A stretch of 64,000 nucleotides of DNA from Oscillatoriales cyanobacterium (GCA_004292955.1 RDXX01000028.1:1-64000), one strand, 5' to 3'. Positions 18,551 through 28,085 are shown, numbered from the stretch's first letter. A program made the numbers and translations. Notes: generated by a model not told the origin, from the letters alone.

Positions 18551-21500
18551 ATGCCCTCGATTGAGAAGATGGAAAAAGCAGCGGTTGATTTGAATCGGCA
18601 AGCAGAAGTTTATTTGGTTGAAGGAAGGTTGAATGAGGCAGTTGCTGCTTGCGAGTCAGCGCTGAAAATTGAACCGAATTTGGCGGTGGCTTGTCAGACA
18701 CTTGGGAAGGTAATGCAGGTTCAAGGTGAAGTCGAGCAGGCTAAACAGTGGTATGAAGCGGCACTGGATCGCAATCCGAATTTGCCGGAAGTTTATGCTA
18801 ATCTAGGCAGTTTGTATTCTCAAGGAAAACAGTGGGAAAAGGCGATCGCAAGTTGTGAAAAAGCGATCGCCCTAGCACCGAATTTTGCCGCGGCTTATCG
18901 GCTGTTGGCGAAAATTTGGATGCAGTTGGATCGGCGAGCACAGGCGGCAGACTGTTGGTATCAAGCTTTCAAGATCGAGCCAAATTGGGCAACGGCTGAG
19001 GAATACGTCACTCTGGGAAATAGTTTAGTTGAATTGGGAAAGCTCGATCGCGCTACTGAGTGTTATTCGCAGGCAATTGAACTAGACCCGCAACTGGCAA
19101 CAGCTTATCACAATATGGGCGAAATGCTGGTCGCACAGAAACGGTGGGATGAGGCGATCGCCAATTACCGACAAGCCATTGCCATCAATCCAGATTCTTT
19201 TGAATCTTACCACAGCTTGGGTCAAACTTGGGCAGAGCGAGGAGAAGGCGATCGGGCGATCGCCTGTTACCGCAAAAGCATTGAACTCAATCCTAATTAT
19301 GCTCGTGCTTACCTTGGTTTGGGCAATGTTTTTGTGCAGAAAGGTGAGTTTGATGAAGCTATTCAATGTTACCGCCAGACTCTGGCAATTAATAATAATT
19401 CCTATTGGGCGCATAATTATCTAGGAGAAGCTTTTGCTCACAAAAAGCTGTGGCAAGAAGCTGTTATTTCCTACCGCAAAGCGATCGAACTAAATTCAGA
19501 TATTCCTTGGTTTTATTGCAATTTGGGAATTGCCTTAACCTGCGAAAAATCCTGGGATGAAGCTGTTGCTGCTTTCCTGCGCGCGATTCAACTTGAACCT
19601 AATTTGAGAGGAATTAATCAGAGGTTGGGATATGTTTTGCGGAAGCGCAGTGAATCGGGGTTAGACAGCACAATCGCAACTTTCTGTCAAGGTATTGAGG
19701 CACTTGGTAGCGGGGAATTTTTCCATAAATTGCTAAAAATTGAGTTAGATGGAGCTGATTTTTTTATAAATTTAGGCAATAGTTTAGCGAAACAGAAGCA
19801 GCTCGAAGGTGCGATCGTATTTTATAGCATGGCCGTGCAGATTGAACCCAATGCTGCGGAAGTTGTCGCGCAACTCAAGGAAGTTCGCGCGCAACAACAG
19901 GAGTTATACGTACAAATTGCTAATTACCGCAGCCAAATTGCGATCGATCCGACTAATTCTAAGGCTTACAATGATTTAGGCAATATTTTACCGCAATTAG
20001 GGGAATTGGAAGAAGCGATCGTTTGCCATCAACAAGCGAGCGCATTGAGGGGTTGGCCTGAGTGTGCACAGAAAGATTATCAATTTACTCAAGATTGGTT
20101 TACCCACAATATTCCTATTTGGCAACGGCACTTGCAGCCGCTTACAGGAATTGCAGATTTTCAAGTGGTGGAAATCGGTAGTTTTCAAGGAATGTCGGCT
20201 TGCTGGCTGCTAGATAATATTTTAACTCATCAGACTGCCAAAATCACTTGCATCGATTTATATTTTCAAGAAACTTTTAAGGGCAATATTGTTAAAACGG
20301 GGGTTGGTGAGAAGGTAATTGAATTGGAAGGTTACTCTCAAGATTTATTAGTAAACTTGGATTCAGAATTTTACGATATTGCTTACGTTGACGGCTGTCA
20401 CAAACCCACCAGCGCTCTGCAAGATGCGATTTTATCTTGGAGGTTGGTGAAAGTTGGGGGATTGATGATTTTTGACGATTATCAGTTTACGTTTCCCGAC
20501 AGCCCGGAGCAAGATACTAAAATCGGCATTGATGTTTTTCTGGAGATGTTTGGAAGTCAGTTAAAATTAGTCCACAAAGGCTATCAACTGATTGTTAAAA
20601 AAATCGGCAATGAAAGTTTGGGCGAGGAGCAAACTCTTTTGTCTCTGGGTTGGGAAAAGTTGGGGAATATTGCGGCAGATGCAGGTTATGTGGATGAGGC
20701 GATCGAACGGTATCAAACAGCTATTAAAATTAAGTCTGGCAACTACTCAACTTACCACAAGTTGGGCAAAAGTTTGCAAGAAAAAGAAATGTTCGAGCGA
20801 GGTGCGGCGGCTTACCAACAGGCGATCGCACTCAACCCTAATTTTAGCTGGTCTTACCACTTTTTGGGCGAAACTTGGCAGGTGATTGAGCAATACGGCG
20901 AAGCTGCTGCTGCTTACCGCAAAGCCATTGAATTAAATCCAAATTTTTGTTGGACTTACAACAATTTAGGCGATGTGCTGATGGAGCTTTCTGAGTGGGA
21001 GGAGGCTGTTGTTAGTTACCGCAAGTTAATTGAGTTAAATCCCGATTTTTGTTGGTCTTACGACAGGTTGGGCAAGGCTTTAATTGCAGTGGAAAATTGG
21101 GAAGAGGCGGCCGCGGCTTACCGCAAAGCTATTGAATTAAATCCCGATGATTGTTGGCTGTACAATAGTTTGGGGGAAGTTCTGGAATCACTAGAAAATT
21201 GGTCAGAAGCAGCGGTTGCTTTTGCTCGTGCTGTTGAGCTAGAACCCGAGCACAGTTGGCTGTACAAGAAGCTGGGCGATGCGCTGCGGGAGCAAGGGGA
21301 ACTCGAAAGGGCGATCGCAATTTACGAGCAAGGCATCAATGTAGATCCAAATTCCTGTTGGTGTTACGAAGGATTGGGTTTGATATTTATTGCACAACAG
21401 CAGTGGGACAAGGCAATATCTAACTTGGTTCAAACCCTGCAAATCAAACCAGATTTGTTTGGAATTTACTATCATATCGCTTATACTTTGGAACAACAAG

Positions 21501-22642
21501 GAGAAGTCGATCAAGCTGACATCATCAGATTAGGCTATAAAATGCTACCGTTGAGTTTTCTCCAAAAACACTGTGGATTTACTGACGACTTAGCAGTTAC
21601 AGCAGAGTCAGAACCGAACATTACTTGCATTGACATCTATCCTGCAAGTGAAATCAATTTATCCGATTCCAGAACAATCCATAGCAACAGCAAATGTTGG
21701 CAAGATGAAATCTTTTATATCAAAAAATCTTTTGTTGCTACCATACCAAAAGGACGAGCTTGGGCAGATATTGCTACTACCGCCGTCATCACTTCAGACA
21801 ATAAACTTGTCACCGATATTTCAATGGGTTGTCCTGAGTTGGTAATAACATCCGACAAATTGTCTCCCGTCGAACACATCGAGGGAAATGTAGCTTTTTT
21901 ATCCGCTCGCTGGGGAGGCGCAGCTTATTTTCACTGGATGTTTGATGTGGTTACACGGTTCGAGCTTTTGCAGCGCTGCGGATTGATAGACACTATTGAT
22001 AAGTTTGTTATCAATGCTTGCGATTTGTCTTATGAAAAAGAAAGTTTAAATACTTTAGGAATTCCACTAGATAAAATTTTAGAAAGTCGCTACCTGCCTC
22101 ACTTTACAGCGGACAAATTAATAGTTCCTTCAATTTGTGATGGTGGTTCGGGAACCTCTAAATGGAAATGCGAATATCTGAAACGAATATTTTTAAATCA
22201 AGATAATTCCCAAAATACAAAATATTCAAAACGAATTTATATCAGTCGAAATCGAGCATCCTATCGGCGAATAGTCAATGACGAAGAGGTTGTCGCCTAT
22301 CTAGAAAAAATTGGGTTTAGTACAGTTAAGTTAGAAATGATGTCGGTAGCGGAACAAGCAGCCTGTTTGGCTGCGGCTGAGGTAGTTGTCGCACCCCACG
22401 GAGGTGGATTGACTAATTTAGTTTTCTGCACTCCGGGAACTAAAGTAATTGAGATTTTTTCTCCGATTTATGTGCCAACTTGTTTTTGGACTATTAGTAA
22501 TTTGTGTGAGTTGGAACATTACTATTTAATTGCTGAATTGTTTGATGACCAAACTCATAAATATTCGGGACATAAAGATATGCGGGTGGATATGAACTCG
22601 CTAGAGAAGTTAATGAATATTGCAGGAGTTGTGCATGAATAG
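18551..22642 (+). CDS. Giant TPR protein with methyltransferase and GT61 glycosyltransferase domains
   Basis: A 1363-aa protein of the order TPR (about 10-480), class I SAM-dependent methyltransferase (about 520-685), TPR (about 690-1010), GT61-type glycosyltransferase (about 1060-1350). The methyltransferase shows VVEIGSFQGMSACWLL (SAM loop), ITCIDLYF and IAYVDGCHKP with a FDDYQF end, typical of the Methyltransf_24 group. The glycosyltransferase shows AYFHWMFDVVTRFELL, RIYISRNRASYRR and VVAPHGGGLTN. It likely modifies and extends a surface glycan. Its stop overlaps the next gene by 8 nt, so translation is coupled. Confidence 0.88.
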   Translation: MPSIEKMEKAAVDLNRQAEVYLVEGRLNEAVAACESALKIEPNLAVACQTLGKVMQVQGEVEQAKQWYEAALDRNPNLPEVYANLGSLYSQGKQWEKAIASCEKAIALAPNFAAAYRLLAKIWMQLDRRAQAADCWYQAFKIEPNWATAEEYVTLGNSLVELGKLDRATECYSQAIELDPQLATAYHNMGEMLVAQKRWDEAIANYRQAIAINPDSFESYHSLGQTWAERGEGDRAIACYRKSIELNPNYARAYLGLGNVFVQKGEFDEAIQCYRQTLAINNNSYWAHNYLGEAFAHKKLWQEAVISYRKAIELNSDIPWFYCNLGIALTCEKSWDEAVAAFLRAIQLEPNLRGINQRLGYVLRKRSESGLDSTIATFCQGIEALGSGEFFHKLLKIELDGADFFINLGNSLAKQKQLEGAIVFYSMAVQIEPNAAEVVAQLKEVRAQQQELYVQIANYRSQIAIDPTNSKAYNDLGNILPQLGELEEAIVCHQQASALRGWPECAQKDYQFTQDWFTHNIPIWQRHLQPLTGIADFQVVEIGSFQGMSACWLLDNILTHQTAKITCIDLYFQETFKGNIVKTGVGEKVIELEGYSQDLLVNLDSEFYDIAYVDGCHKPTSALQDAILSWRLVKVGGLMIFDDYQFTFPDSPEQDTKIGIDVFLEMFGSQLKLVHKGYQLIVKKIGNESLGEEQTLLSLGWEKLGNIAADAGYVDEAIERYQTAIKIKSGNYSTYHKLGKSLQEKEMFERGAAAYQQAIALNPNFSWSYHFLGETWQVIEQYGEAAAAYRKAIELNPNFCWTYNNLGDVLMELSEWEEAVVSYRKLIELNPDFCWSYDRLGKALIAVENWEEAAAAYRKAIELNPDDCWLYNSLGEVLESLENWSEAAVAFARAVELEPEHSWLYKKLGDALREQGELERAIAIYEQGINVDPNSCWCYEGLGLIFIAQQQWDKAISNLVQTLQIKPDLFGIYYHIAYTLEQQGEVDQADIIRLGYKMLPLSFLQKHCGFTDDLAVTAESEPNITCIDIYPASEINLSDSRTIHSNSKCWQDEIFYIKKSFVATIPKGRAWADIATTAVITSDNKLVTDISMGCPELVITSDKLSPVEHIEGNVAFLSARWGGAAYFHWMFDVVTRFELLQRCGLIDTIDKFVINACDLSYEKESLNTLGIPLDKILESRYLPHFTADKLIVPSICDGGSGTSKWKCEYLKRIFLNQDNSQNTKYSKRIYISRNRASYRRIVNDEEVVAYLEKIGFSTVKLEMMSVAEQAACLAAAEVVVAPHGGGLTNLVFCTPGTKVIEIFSPIYVPTCFWTISNLCELEHYYLIAELFDDQTHKYSGHKDMRVDMNSLEKLMNIAGVVHE

Positions 22643-24569
22643 TCACGATTACCACAAGTTGGGTAATTCCTTGCAAGAAAGCGGTGAGTTTAATGATGCT
22701 GTTGCTGCTTACCGCAAAGCTGTTGAATTAAATCCAGATTTTTCGTGGTCTCATCACAGTTTGGGCGATGTTTTGTTGAAACTAGAACGCTGGGAGGATG
22801 CTGTCGCGGCGTACAAAAAAGCTGTTGAGTTAAATCCAGATTTTTCGTGGTCTTATCATAATTTGGGTGATGCTTTACTGAAACTCGAATGCTGGGAGAA
22901 TGCTGTCGCTGCTTACCGCTGCGAGATTGCACTCAACTCAGATTTTGCTTGGTCTTTTTACAATTTAGCCAACGCTTTAACTAAACTTAAAGAGTGGGAT
23001 GAAGCTATTGTCGCGTATTTAAAAGCTATTCAAATTGACGGAAATTTGCCGGGAATTTACGAGAAGCTTGGATATGCTCTCGGACAAACAAAGTCTGACT
23101 CAAAGTCATTATCACAACAATTTCAATTGCAAGTTACACCGGAAAATTTGCAGTTTTATTTACAGTTAGGAAAGAATTTAGCAAAGCGCGATCGCCCAAA
23201 AAGCGCAACAATTATTTACAAAACAATCTTGACAATTATCCCAGATTGTGGATTGTCTTCAGCAGACTTGGAGCGGTTGTTACAGGAGCAGCAAAAGTGC
23301 GTTAGCGAAGCCATCGAGTGCGATCGCGCTTTAGCCTCAGCCCGCGCCACAGTCGCCCAAAAACCGGATGATTGCTGGTCTTATTACAATTTAGGTGCGG
23401 TTTTGAGCCAGCAAAAATATGGGGAGGAAGCGGCGGCGGCATTTTTGCAAGCAATGGCAATAAATCCCGATCTTCCTTGGTGGTTTTATTACAATTTGTG
23501 GGAAGTTTTGATTCAGCAAAACAAGCTGGATCGAGTTGAGAACTTTTGCCGAGAAGTTGTTGATGCTCAACCGGAGGCTTTTTGGCCTTATTTGAATTTG
23601 GGAGAAGTTTTGACGAGGCAAGGCAAAATTGCTGAGGCGATTAGCTGTTATCAAACTGTCAGTTACAAACAAAGTTTTGCATCTGTTATTAATAAAAAAA
23701 CAAGCAATGTAGCTGTGGCAGAAAATACAGAGACAGGCAAGATGCCTGTGCCACAAAATATGGAGACAGGCAAGATGCCTGTGCCACAAAATACAGAGAC
23801 AGGCAAGATGCCTGTGCCACAAAATTGTAACTTAAAACCAGTCAAATTTCCTAAGTTTATAATTATTGGTTCTCAGCGCTGCGGGACGACTTCTCTGTAC
23901 ACTTATTTAGCTGAACACCCGCAAATTTTGACTCCAATTAAAAAGGAGATGGATTTTTTCTCCTGGCACTTCCACAGAGGGATTGATTGGTATTGGGCGC
24001 ATTTTCCCCTAATGCCGCCCGGAGAGGAGTTTGTAACGGGTGAGGCAAGTCCGAGCTATTTTGACTTTCGGGAAGCGCCGGAACGTCTCTACAGCGCGTG
24101 TCCAGAGGTAAAGCTGATTGTGCTGTTGCGAAATCCGGTCGATCGGGCGATTTCTCATTTTTACCGCTTAAAGGGCTTGAATTGGGAAGGGCGATCGCTC
24201 GATCGGGCAATTAGCGACGAAATCGAACGGCTGAATCAAAACCCAGAATACATCATCGGCGAAGAACCTGGGAATTACTTAGCTCGCGGCAGGTATATAG
24301 AATTTATTAAAAATTGGCTGGCTTTCTTCCCCCGAGAACAGTTGTTAGTTTTGCAAAGCGAAGATTTGTATGCAGGTGCGGCGGCGACTGTACAGCAAGT
24401 TTTAGCATTTTTAGATTTACCGGAATATCAATTGTCTGAATACCAAAATGCTAATCCTGGTTCTTATCAGCGGGTAAATGAGTCAGTTCGCGAGCTGTTG
24501 AGTGATTATTTTAAACCTTACAATCAGGAATTAGAGGAGTATTTGGGGCGGAAATTTGATTGGGAATAA
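22635..24569 (+). CDS. TPR protein fused to sulfotransferase
   Basis: A 644-aa protein. The ATG at 22635 is chosen over an upstream TTG because AGGAG (22624-22628) is spaced 6 nt from it; it overlaps the stop of the preceding gene. Residues 1-345 are TPRs, then a repeat-derived linker (ETGKMPVPQN units), then a PAPS-dependent sulfotransferase domain from ~405. The 5'-phosphosulfate loop reads GSQRCGTTSLY and the 3'-phosphate site is LRNPVDRAISHFYRL. With the two upstream glycosyltransferase genes this points to a sulfated exopolysaccharide or glycoprotein; the acceptor is unknown. Confidence 0.9.
   Translation: MNSHDYHKLGNSLQESGEFNDAVAAYRKAVELNPDFSWSHHSLGDVLLKLERWEDAVAAYKKAVELNPDFSWSYHNLGDALLKLECWENAVAAYRCEIALNSDFAWSFYNLANALTKLKEWDEAIVAYLKAIQIDGNLPGIYEKLGYALGQTKSDSKSLSQQFQLQVTPENLQFYLQLGKNLAKRDRPKSATIIYKTILTIIPDCGLSSADLERLLQEQQKCVSEAIECDRALASARATVAQKPDDCWSYYNLGAVLSQQKYGEEAAAAFLQAMAINPDLPWWFYYNLWEVLIQQNKLDRVENFCREVVDAQPEAFWPYLNLGEVLTRQGKIAEAISCYQTVSYKQSFASVINKKTSNVAVAENTETGKMPVPQNMETGKMPVPQNTETGKMPVPQNCNLKPVKFPKFIIIGSQRCGTTSLYTYLAEHPQILTPIKKEMDFFSWHFHRGIDWYWAHFPLMPPGEEFVTGEASPSYFDFREAPERLYSACPEVKLIVLLRNPVDRAISHFYRLKGLNWEGRSLDRAISDEIERLNQNPEYIIGEEPGNYLARGRYIEFIKNWLAFFPREQLLVLQSEDLYAGAAATVQQVLAFLDLPEYQLSEYQNANPGSYQRVNESVRELLSDYFKPYNQELEEYLGRKFDWE
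23729..23826 (+). repeat. In-frame 33-bp tandem repeat (three copies)
   Basis: Three copies of a 33-bp unit containing the palindrome GACAGGCAAGATGCCTGT code for (N)TETGKMPVPQ x3 in the linker between TPR and sulfotransferase domains. This is a dispersed cyanobacterial-style palindrome captured in frame. Confidence 0.85.
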
Positions 24570-24574
24570 GATAA

Positions 24575-24712
24575 CACGGCGGTTGAAACCGCGTCTATAA
24601 AAACAAAACCTGCCTCCGCAGGTTGAATAAAAGGCGATTAAATTTGGGTTGTTCTCTTCAGTCTGCGGAGGCAGACATCGTTTGTGTAGATGCGGTTTTA
24701 ACCGCCGTCTGC
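24575..24712. repeat. Dispersed palindromic repeat, family A, second copy
   Basis: Same architecture as 6707-6858: ACGGCGGTTGAAACCGCGTC at the left, ACCGCCGT at the right, and the inner pair CTGCCTCCGCAGG with TGCGGAGGCAG. It begins within 6 bp of the sulfotransferase stop codon. Confidence 0.8.
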
Positions 24713-24746
24713 TAAAATTAGAACAACTTGTAAGGAGGTAATACTA

Positions 24747-25388
24747 ATGCTGACAATCGAGCTAGATACATTACTTAAAAAACAAGCACTCCAACGCCAA
24801 GATCCTGAAGAGCGCTACATCACGGATAGGGTGAACTGGGAAGAATACGAGACAGTGCTAAATCGAATTGGAGATGCTGCGGGATATCGAGTTACTTATT
24901 TAGATGGGCTTTTAGAAATTATGTCACCTTCTCGTCGCCATGAAAATGGTAAAACTCGCATTGGGAATTTGCTGGAAATTTATTTTGTAGAAGCTGACAT
25001 TGAATATTTCCCTTTTGGGTCTACAACTCTGCGGCAAGAGGAAAAAAGTGGCGGTACGGAACCGGATGAAGCTTACTGTATTGGCACCGATAAAGAATTT
25101 CCCGACTTGGTAATTGAAGTGATTGTTACCAGTGGCAGCATCAATAAACTAGAACTGTATAGAAGGTTGAATGTGCGAGAGGTTTGGTTCTGGCGAAATG
25201 ATGGATTTTCTATCTACCATTTGCGAGAAGAGCTTCCGGTTGAGTTTGTATCGAACTGCGGTTATGAATTGATCGCAAACAGCGAATTGCTACCAGAACT
25301 TGATATCGAGATGTTGACAGAATGTGTCAAAAATCCTCACCCGCTAGCAGCAGCAAAGGCATGGAGGCGAAATTTGCGATCGGACTAA
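24747..25388 (+). CDS. Uma2-family (DUF820) putative PD-(D/E)XK nuclease
   Basis: A 213-aa member of the large cyanobacterial Uma2/DUF820 family, which has a restriction-endonuclease-like fold. Visible landmarks are TYLDGLLEIMSPSRRHE, GTEPDEAYC and PDLVIEV, where the two acidic residues fit the PD...ExV metal site, then YRRLNVREVWFW. A strong AAGGAGG precedes the ATG by 8 nt. Family members are very numerous in these genomes and their biological role is unproven. Stand-alone gene between repeats. Confidence 0.85.
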   Translation: MLTIELDTLLKKQALQRQDPEERYITDRVNWEEYETVLNRIGDAAGYRVTYLDGLLEIMSPSRRHENGKTRIGNLLEIYFVEADIEYFPFGSTTLRQEEKSGGTEPDEAYCIGTDKEFPDLVIEVIVTSGSINKLELYRRLNVREVWFWRNDGFSIYHLREELPVEFVSNCGYELIANSELLPELDIEMLTECVKNPHPLAAAKAWRRNLRSD

Positions 25389-25506
25389 GGATCGCGAATT
25401 AAATAATTTACACATATTTGTGGGATGGGCGTCCCGCCCGTCCTTTCTGGACGGGCGGGACGCCCATCCCACAAGAACAATAAAAAATGTAAGTTATTTA
25501 ATTTTC
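25389..25506. repeat. MITE-like palindromic element, family B, copy 1
   Basis: Terminal inverted repeats AATTAAATAATTTACA and TGTAAGTTATTTAATT flank a near-perfect stem, GTGGGATGGGCGTCCCGCCC with its complement. An inverted copy including the flank GGATCGCGAATTAAATAA lies at 30436-30556. No ORF. Confidence 0.75.
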
Positions 25507-25537
25507 ATTCCTAAACAGCAATTTTTCAATCTTATCC

Positions 25538-25665
25538 ATGGGTGCATCTCACCTTTGAAGAGGGCGAAGCATGACCGCATATAAGTTATTAGTTATCATC
25601 CCATATTGACTACGGTCATGCTTCGCCCCTACAAACATATTTGCCAAAAGCCAGATGCACCCTGC
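25538..25665. repeat. Palindromic element, family C, copy 1
   Basis: GGGTGCATCTCACC starts the element and CAGATGCACCC ends it; the inner arms are GGGCGAAGCATGACCG and CGGTCATGCTTCGCCC. A second copy is at 59055-59158 with different arms between the same GGGCGAAGCAT/ATGCTTCGCCCCTAC blocks. Confidence 0.7.
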
Positions 25666-25741
25666 TCGATCGCCAAGCTGTCGCAAAGACGAGCAACTGA
25701 CTCGCGCGCACCCAGCAGTCCCAAGAAAAAACCCACTGCCC

Positions 25742-25776
25742 TTGACAAGTCATACTCGTTATGAGTACGCTATAAC
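25742..25776 (+). promoter_or_regulatory. Palindromic operator candidate upstream of Prx-Grx gene
   Basis: TTGACA (25742-25747) and TATAAC (25771-25776) are 23 bp apart, longer than a standard sigma-70 spacer. Between them is the palindrome CATACTC-GTTAT-GAGTACG (25751-25769; core TACTC/GAGTA). The position suggests a regulator that either represses or remodels the promoter; the protein is unknown. Confidence 0.4.
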
Positions 25777-25817
25777 AAGCAAAGGAATTTAACCCAAGTA
25801 CCGAAGGATTTAAAATC

Positions 25818-26552
25818 ATGCTGACGAACCACGAAGGTCAAAGAGTACCCAAAGTCACGTTTCGCACTCGCAAGGACAACGAGTGGGTGGATGTCACCAC
25901 CGATGATTTGTTTGCAGGCAAAACTGTAGCAGTGTTTTCTCTGCCGGGAGCTTTTACTCCCACTTGTTCGTCAACGCACCTCCCTGGCTACAACGAATTG
26001 GCCAAAGTTTTCAAAGCAAATGGCGTAGATGAAATCGTTTGTATTTCCGTCAACGACACTTTTGTAATGAACGAGTGGGCAAAAGACCAAGAATCAGACA
26101 ATGTGACGTTAATTCCCGACGGTAACGGTGAGTTTACCGAAGGCATGGGAATGCTGGTAGATAAAACTGATTTAGGCTTTGGGAAGCGGTCTTGGCGTTA
26201 TTCGATGGTAGTCAAAGATGGCTTGGTTGAAAAAATGTTTATTGAACCGGAGGAACCGGGCGACCCTTTCAAGGTTTCCGATGCCGAGACGATGCTGCAC
26301 TACATCAACTCCGCAGCAGCTAAGCCGAAGGTAGTTTCGCTGTTTACAAAAATGGGCTGTCCTTTCTGCGCCAAGGCTAAGAAAATGCTGACTGAAAAGG
26401 GCTTGGATTATGAAGAAATCGTCTTGGGCCGGGATGTCACAACCCGATCGCTCCGGGCGGTGACTGGCGCTACAACCGTGCCGCAAGTGTTTATCGACGG
26501 CAAGTTGATCGGCGGTTCCGAAGCTCTAGAGTCTTATTTGGCAACTGCTTAG
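25818..26552 (+). CDS. Hybrid peroxiredoxin-glutaredoxin
   Basis: A 244-aa fusion of a Prx5-type peroxiredoxin (residues 1-165) and a glutaredoxin (about 172-244). It reduces peroxides with glutathione supplied through its own Grx domain. The peroxidatic Cys is C50 in [15 protein letters not shown]. The Grx active site is C181-P-F-C184, with TVPQVFIDG and GGSEAL in the glutathione-binding part. Length and order match known bacterial Prx-Grx hybrids. AAGGA precedes the ATG. Cytoplasmic antioxidant; a palindromic operator candidate lies upstream. Confidence 0.95.
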   Translation: MLTNHEGQRVPKVTFRTRKDNEWVDVTTDDLFAGKTVAVFSLPGAFTPTCSSTHLPGYNELAKVFKANGVDEIVCISVNDTFVMNEWAKDQESDNVTLIPDGNGEFTEGMGMLVDKTDLGFGKRSWRYSMVVKDGLVEKMFIEPEEPGDPFKVSDAETMLHYINSAAAKPKVVSLFTKMGCPFCAKAKKMLTEKGLDYEEIVLGRDVTTRSLRAVTGATTVPQVFIDGKLIGGSEALESYLATA

Positions 26553-26572
26553 TTAGGGAAAAATACTTAGGC

Positions 26573-26630
26573 TGCGGGTTGGCAGCGCACACCTTACTCT
26601 GTTGTTGTTGGTGTACGCTGCCAACCTGCA
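26573..26630 (+). terminator. Long hairpin after Prx-Grx gene
   Basis: TGCGGGTTGGCAGCGCACACC pairs with the arm at 26610-26630 (two mismatches over 21 bp), 20 nt after the stop. It can end the transcript but could also be a dispersed repeat, as it lacks a T-run. Confidence 0.45.
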
Positions 26631-26748
26631 ACCGTCTTTAGGAATATATATCGCCATTCCCAGAGTTCGATCGCACCATTGATCCATTCTCGTGTAACAA
26701 TTATTTGTGAAGTAATATTAAAAAAATCAGAAATGGGAGTGAACGATC

Positions 26749-27720
26749 GTGGATTTAAGCCTCGTAGCGTCAAATATCTTAAATCCACCAGTATTAGCAT
26801 TTTTCATGGGAATGCTGGCGATTTTCCTAAAATCTGACTTAGAAATTCCTGCGCCCATCCCGAAACTGTTTTCGCTGTACCTGCTGTTTGCGATCGGATT
26901 TAAAGGCGGCGTCGAACTGTCCCGAAGCGGAATCAACCAGCAAGTCGCCCTGACAATCTTCGCAGCGATGCTGATGTCAGCGCTAGTACCAGTTTATACT
27001 TTCTTCATACTGAAGATCAAACTCGACTCCTACAATGCCGCGGCGATCGCCGCCACCTACGGTTCCATCAGCGCCGTCACCTTTATCACCGCAACTTCGT
27101 TCCTAAAAGAACTAGGAATCGACTTTGACGGTTACATGGTAGCAGCGCTAGCATTAATGGAATCCCCTGCAATTATCGTCGGTCTAATTCTGGTAAGTGT
27201 CTTCGGTGGAGAGGAAGGAAAACGCGAAATAGTTTGGTCAGAAGTGCTGCAAGAAGCCTTCCTCAACAGTTCAGTTTTTCTGCTAGTCGGCAGCCTCATT
27301 ATGGGCATTCTGACAGGAGAACACGGTTGGGAAGTTATGAGTCCGTTTACTCAAGATTTGTTTTACGGGGTTCTGACTTTTTTCTTGCTAGACATGGGTC
27401 TGGTTGCTGCTAGCAGAATTAAAGATTTGCAAGAAACAGGAATTTTCCTGATCGCCTTTGCAATCCTAATTCCTATAGTTAATGCAGCAGTTGGTTTACT
27501 GATAGCAAAATTAATCGGAATGCCGCAGGGAGATAGCCTGTTATTTTCGGTATTGTGTGCGAGTGCTTCTTACATCGCAGTACCAGCAGCAATGCGGCTG
27601 ACAGTTCCCGAAGCTAACCCCAGCCTTTACATTTCAACAGCCTTAGCAGTGACGTTTCCGTTTAACATCGTTGTAGGCATTCCCATGTATTTATACGCAA
27701 TCAATATGTTTTGGATGTGA
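26749..27720 (+). CDS. sbtA: Sodium-dependent bicarbonate transporter SbtA
   Basis: A 323-aa integral membrane protein with about ten hydrophobic helices in two inverted halves, the high-affinity Na+/HCO3- symporter of the cyanobacterial CO2-concentrating mechanism. Family landmarks are the opening NILNPPVLAFFMGM, FAIGFKGGVELS, the central AATYGSISAVTFITA block and ALMESPAIIVGL, and near the end ASASYIAVPAAMRL. The start is the GTG at 26749, with GGGAG 9 nt upstream. The next gene encodes its PII-like regulator 4 bp after the stop, forming the usual sbtAB operon, normally induced under low inorganic carbon. Confidence 0.96.
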   Translation: MDLSLVASNILNPPVLAFFMGMLAIFLKSDLEIPAPIPKLFSLYLLFAIGFKGGVELSRSGINQQVALTIFAAMLMSALVPVYTFFILKIKLDSYNAAAIAATYGSISAVTFITATSFLKELGIDFDGYMVAALALMESPAIIVGLILVSVFGGEEGKREIVWSEVLQEAFLNSSVFLLVGSLIMGILTGEHGWEVMSPFTQDLFYGVLTFFLLDMGLVAASRIKDLQETGIFLIAFAILIPIVNAAVGLLIAKLIGMPQGDSLLFSVLCASASYIAVPAAMRLTVPEANPSLYISTALAVTFPFNIVVGIPMYLYAINMFWM

Positions 27721-27724
27721 ACTT

Positions 27725-28033
27725 ATGGACGCAGTTAAAAGGATAGAAATTTTTGCGAACTCGGTGGAGCTCCCAAAGATTTTAGACGGTTTAGACAAAG
27801 CTGGCGTCCCTGGTTATTCGGTGATTCGCGGTGTCGCCGGCAAAACCACTAGGGGACGCAAATCGGACGATTTAGCAATGAGTATGCTGGATAATATTTA
27901 TGTGCTGGCTTTCTGCGAGCCCGATAAAATATCGGCAGTTGCAGAAAATATTAGACCGGTGCTAAATAAGTTTGGTGGTGCTTGTTTTATTTCGGATGCA
28001 GTGGAATTGCTCACTACTAAGTGCGTTGGGTAG
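27725..28033 (+). CDS. sbtB: PII-like signalling protein SbtB
   Basis: A 102-aa ferredoxin-like-fold PII homologue that binds adenine nucleotides, including cAMP in characterised relatives, and gates SbtA at the membrane. It has the T-loop region VIRGVAGKTTRGRKSDD, then LAFCEPDKISAVAENIRPVLNKFGG, as in other SbtB proteins. The C-terminus ends TTKCVG with a single Cys, so the redox-active CGPxGC extension found in some SbtB proteins is absent. The stop is followed 3 nt later by a heptamer array. Confidence 0.95.
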   Translation: MDAVKRIEIFANSVELPKILDGLDKAGVPGYSVIRGVAGKTTRGRKSDDLAMSMLDNIYVLAFCEPDKISAVAENIRPVLNKFGGACFISDAVELLTTKCVG

Positions 28034-28036
28034 TCA

Positions 28037-28085
28037 GTTGACTGTTGACTGTTGACTGTTGACTGTTGACTGTTGACTGTTGACT
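28037..28085. repeat. Heptamer array (GTTGACT)7
   Basis: Seven perfect GTTGACT units begin 3 nt after the sbtB stop. The sequence class matches the short tandemly repeated repetitive heptamers described in filamentous cyanobacteria. Confidence 0.9.
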
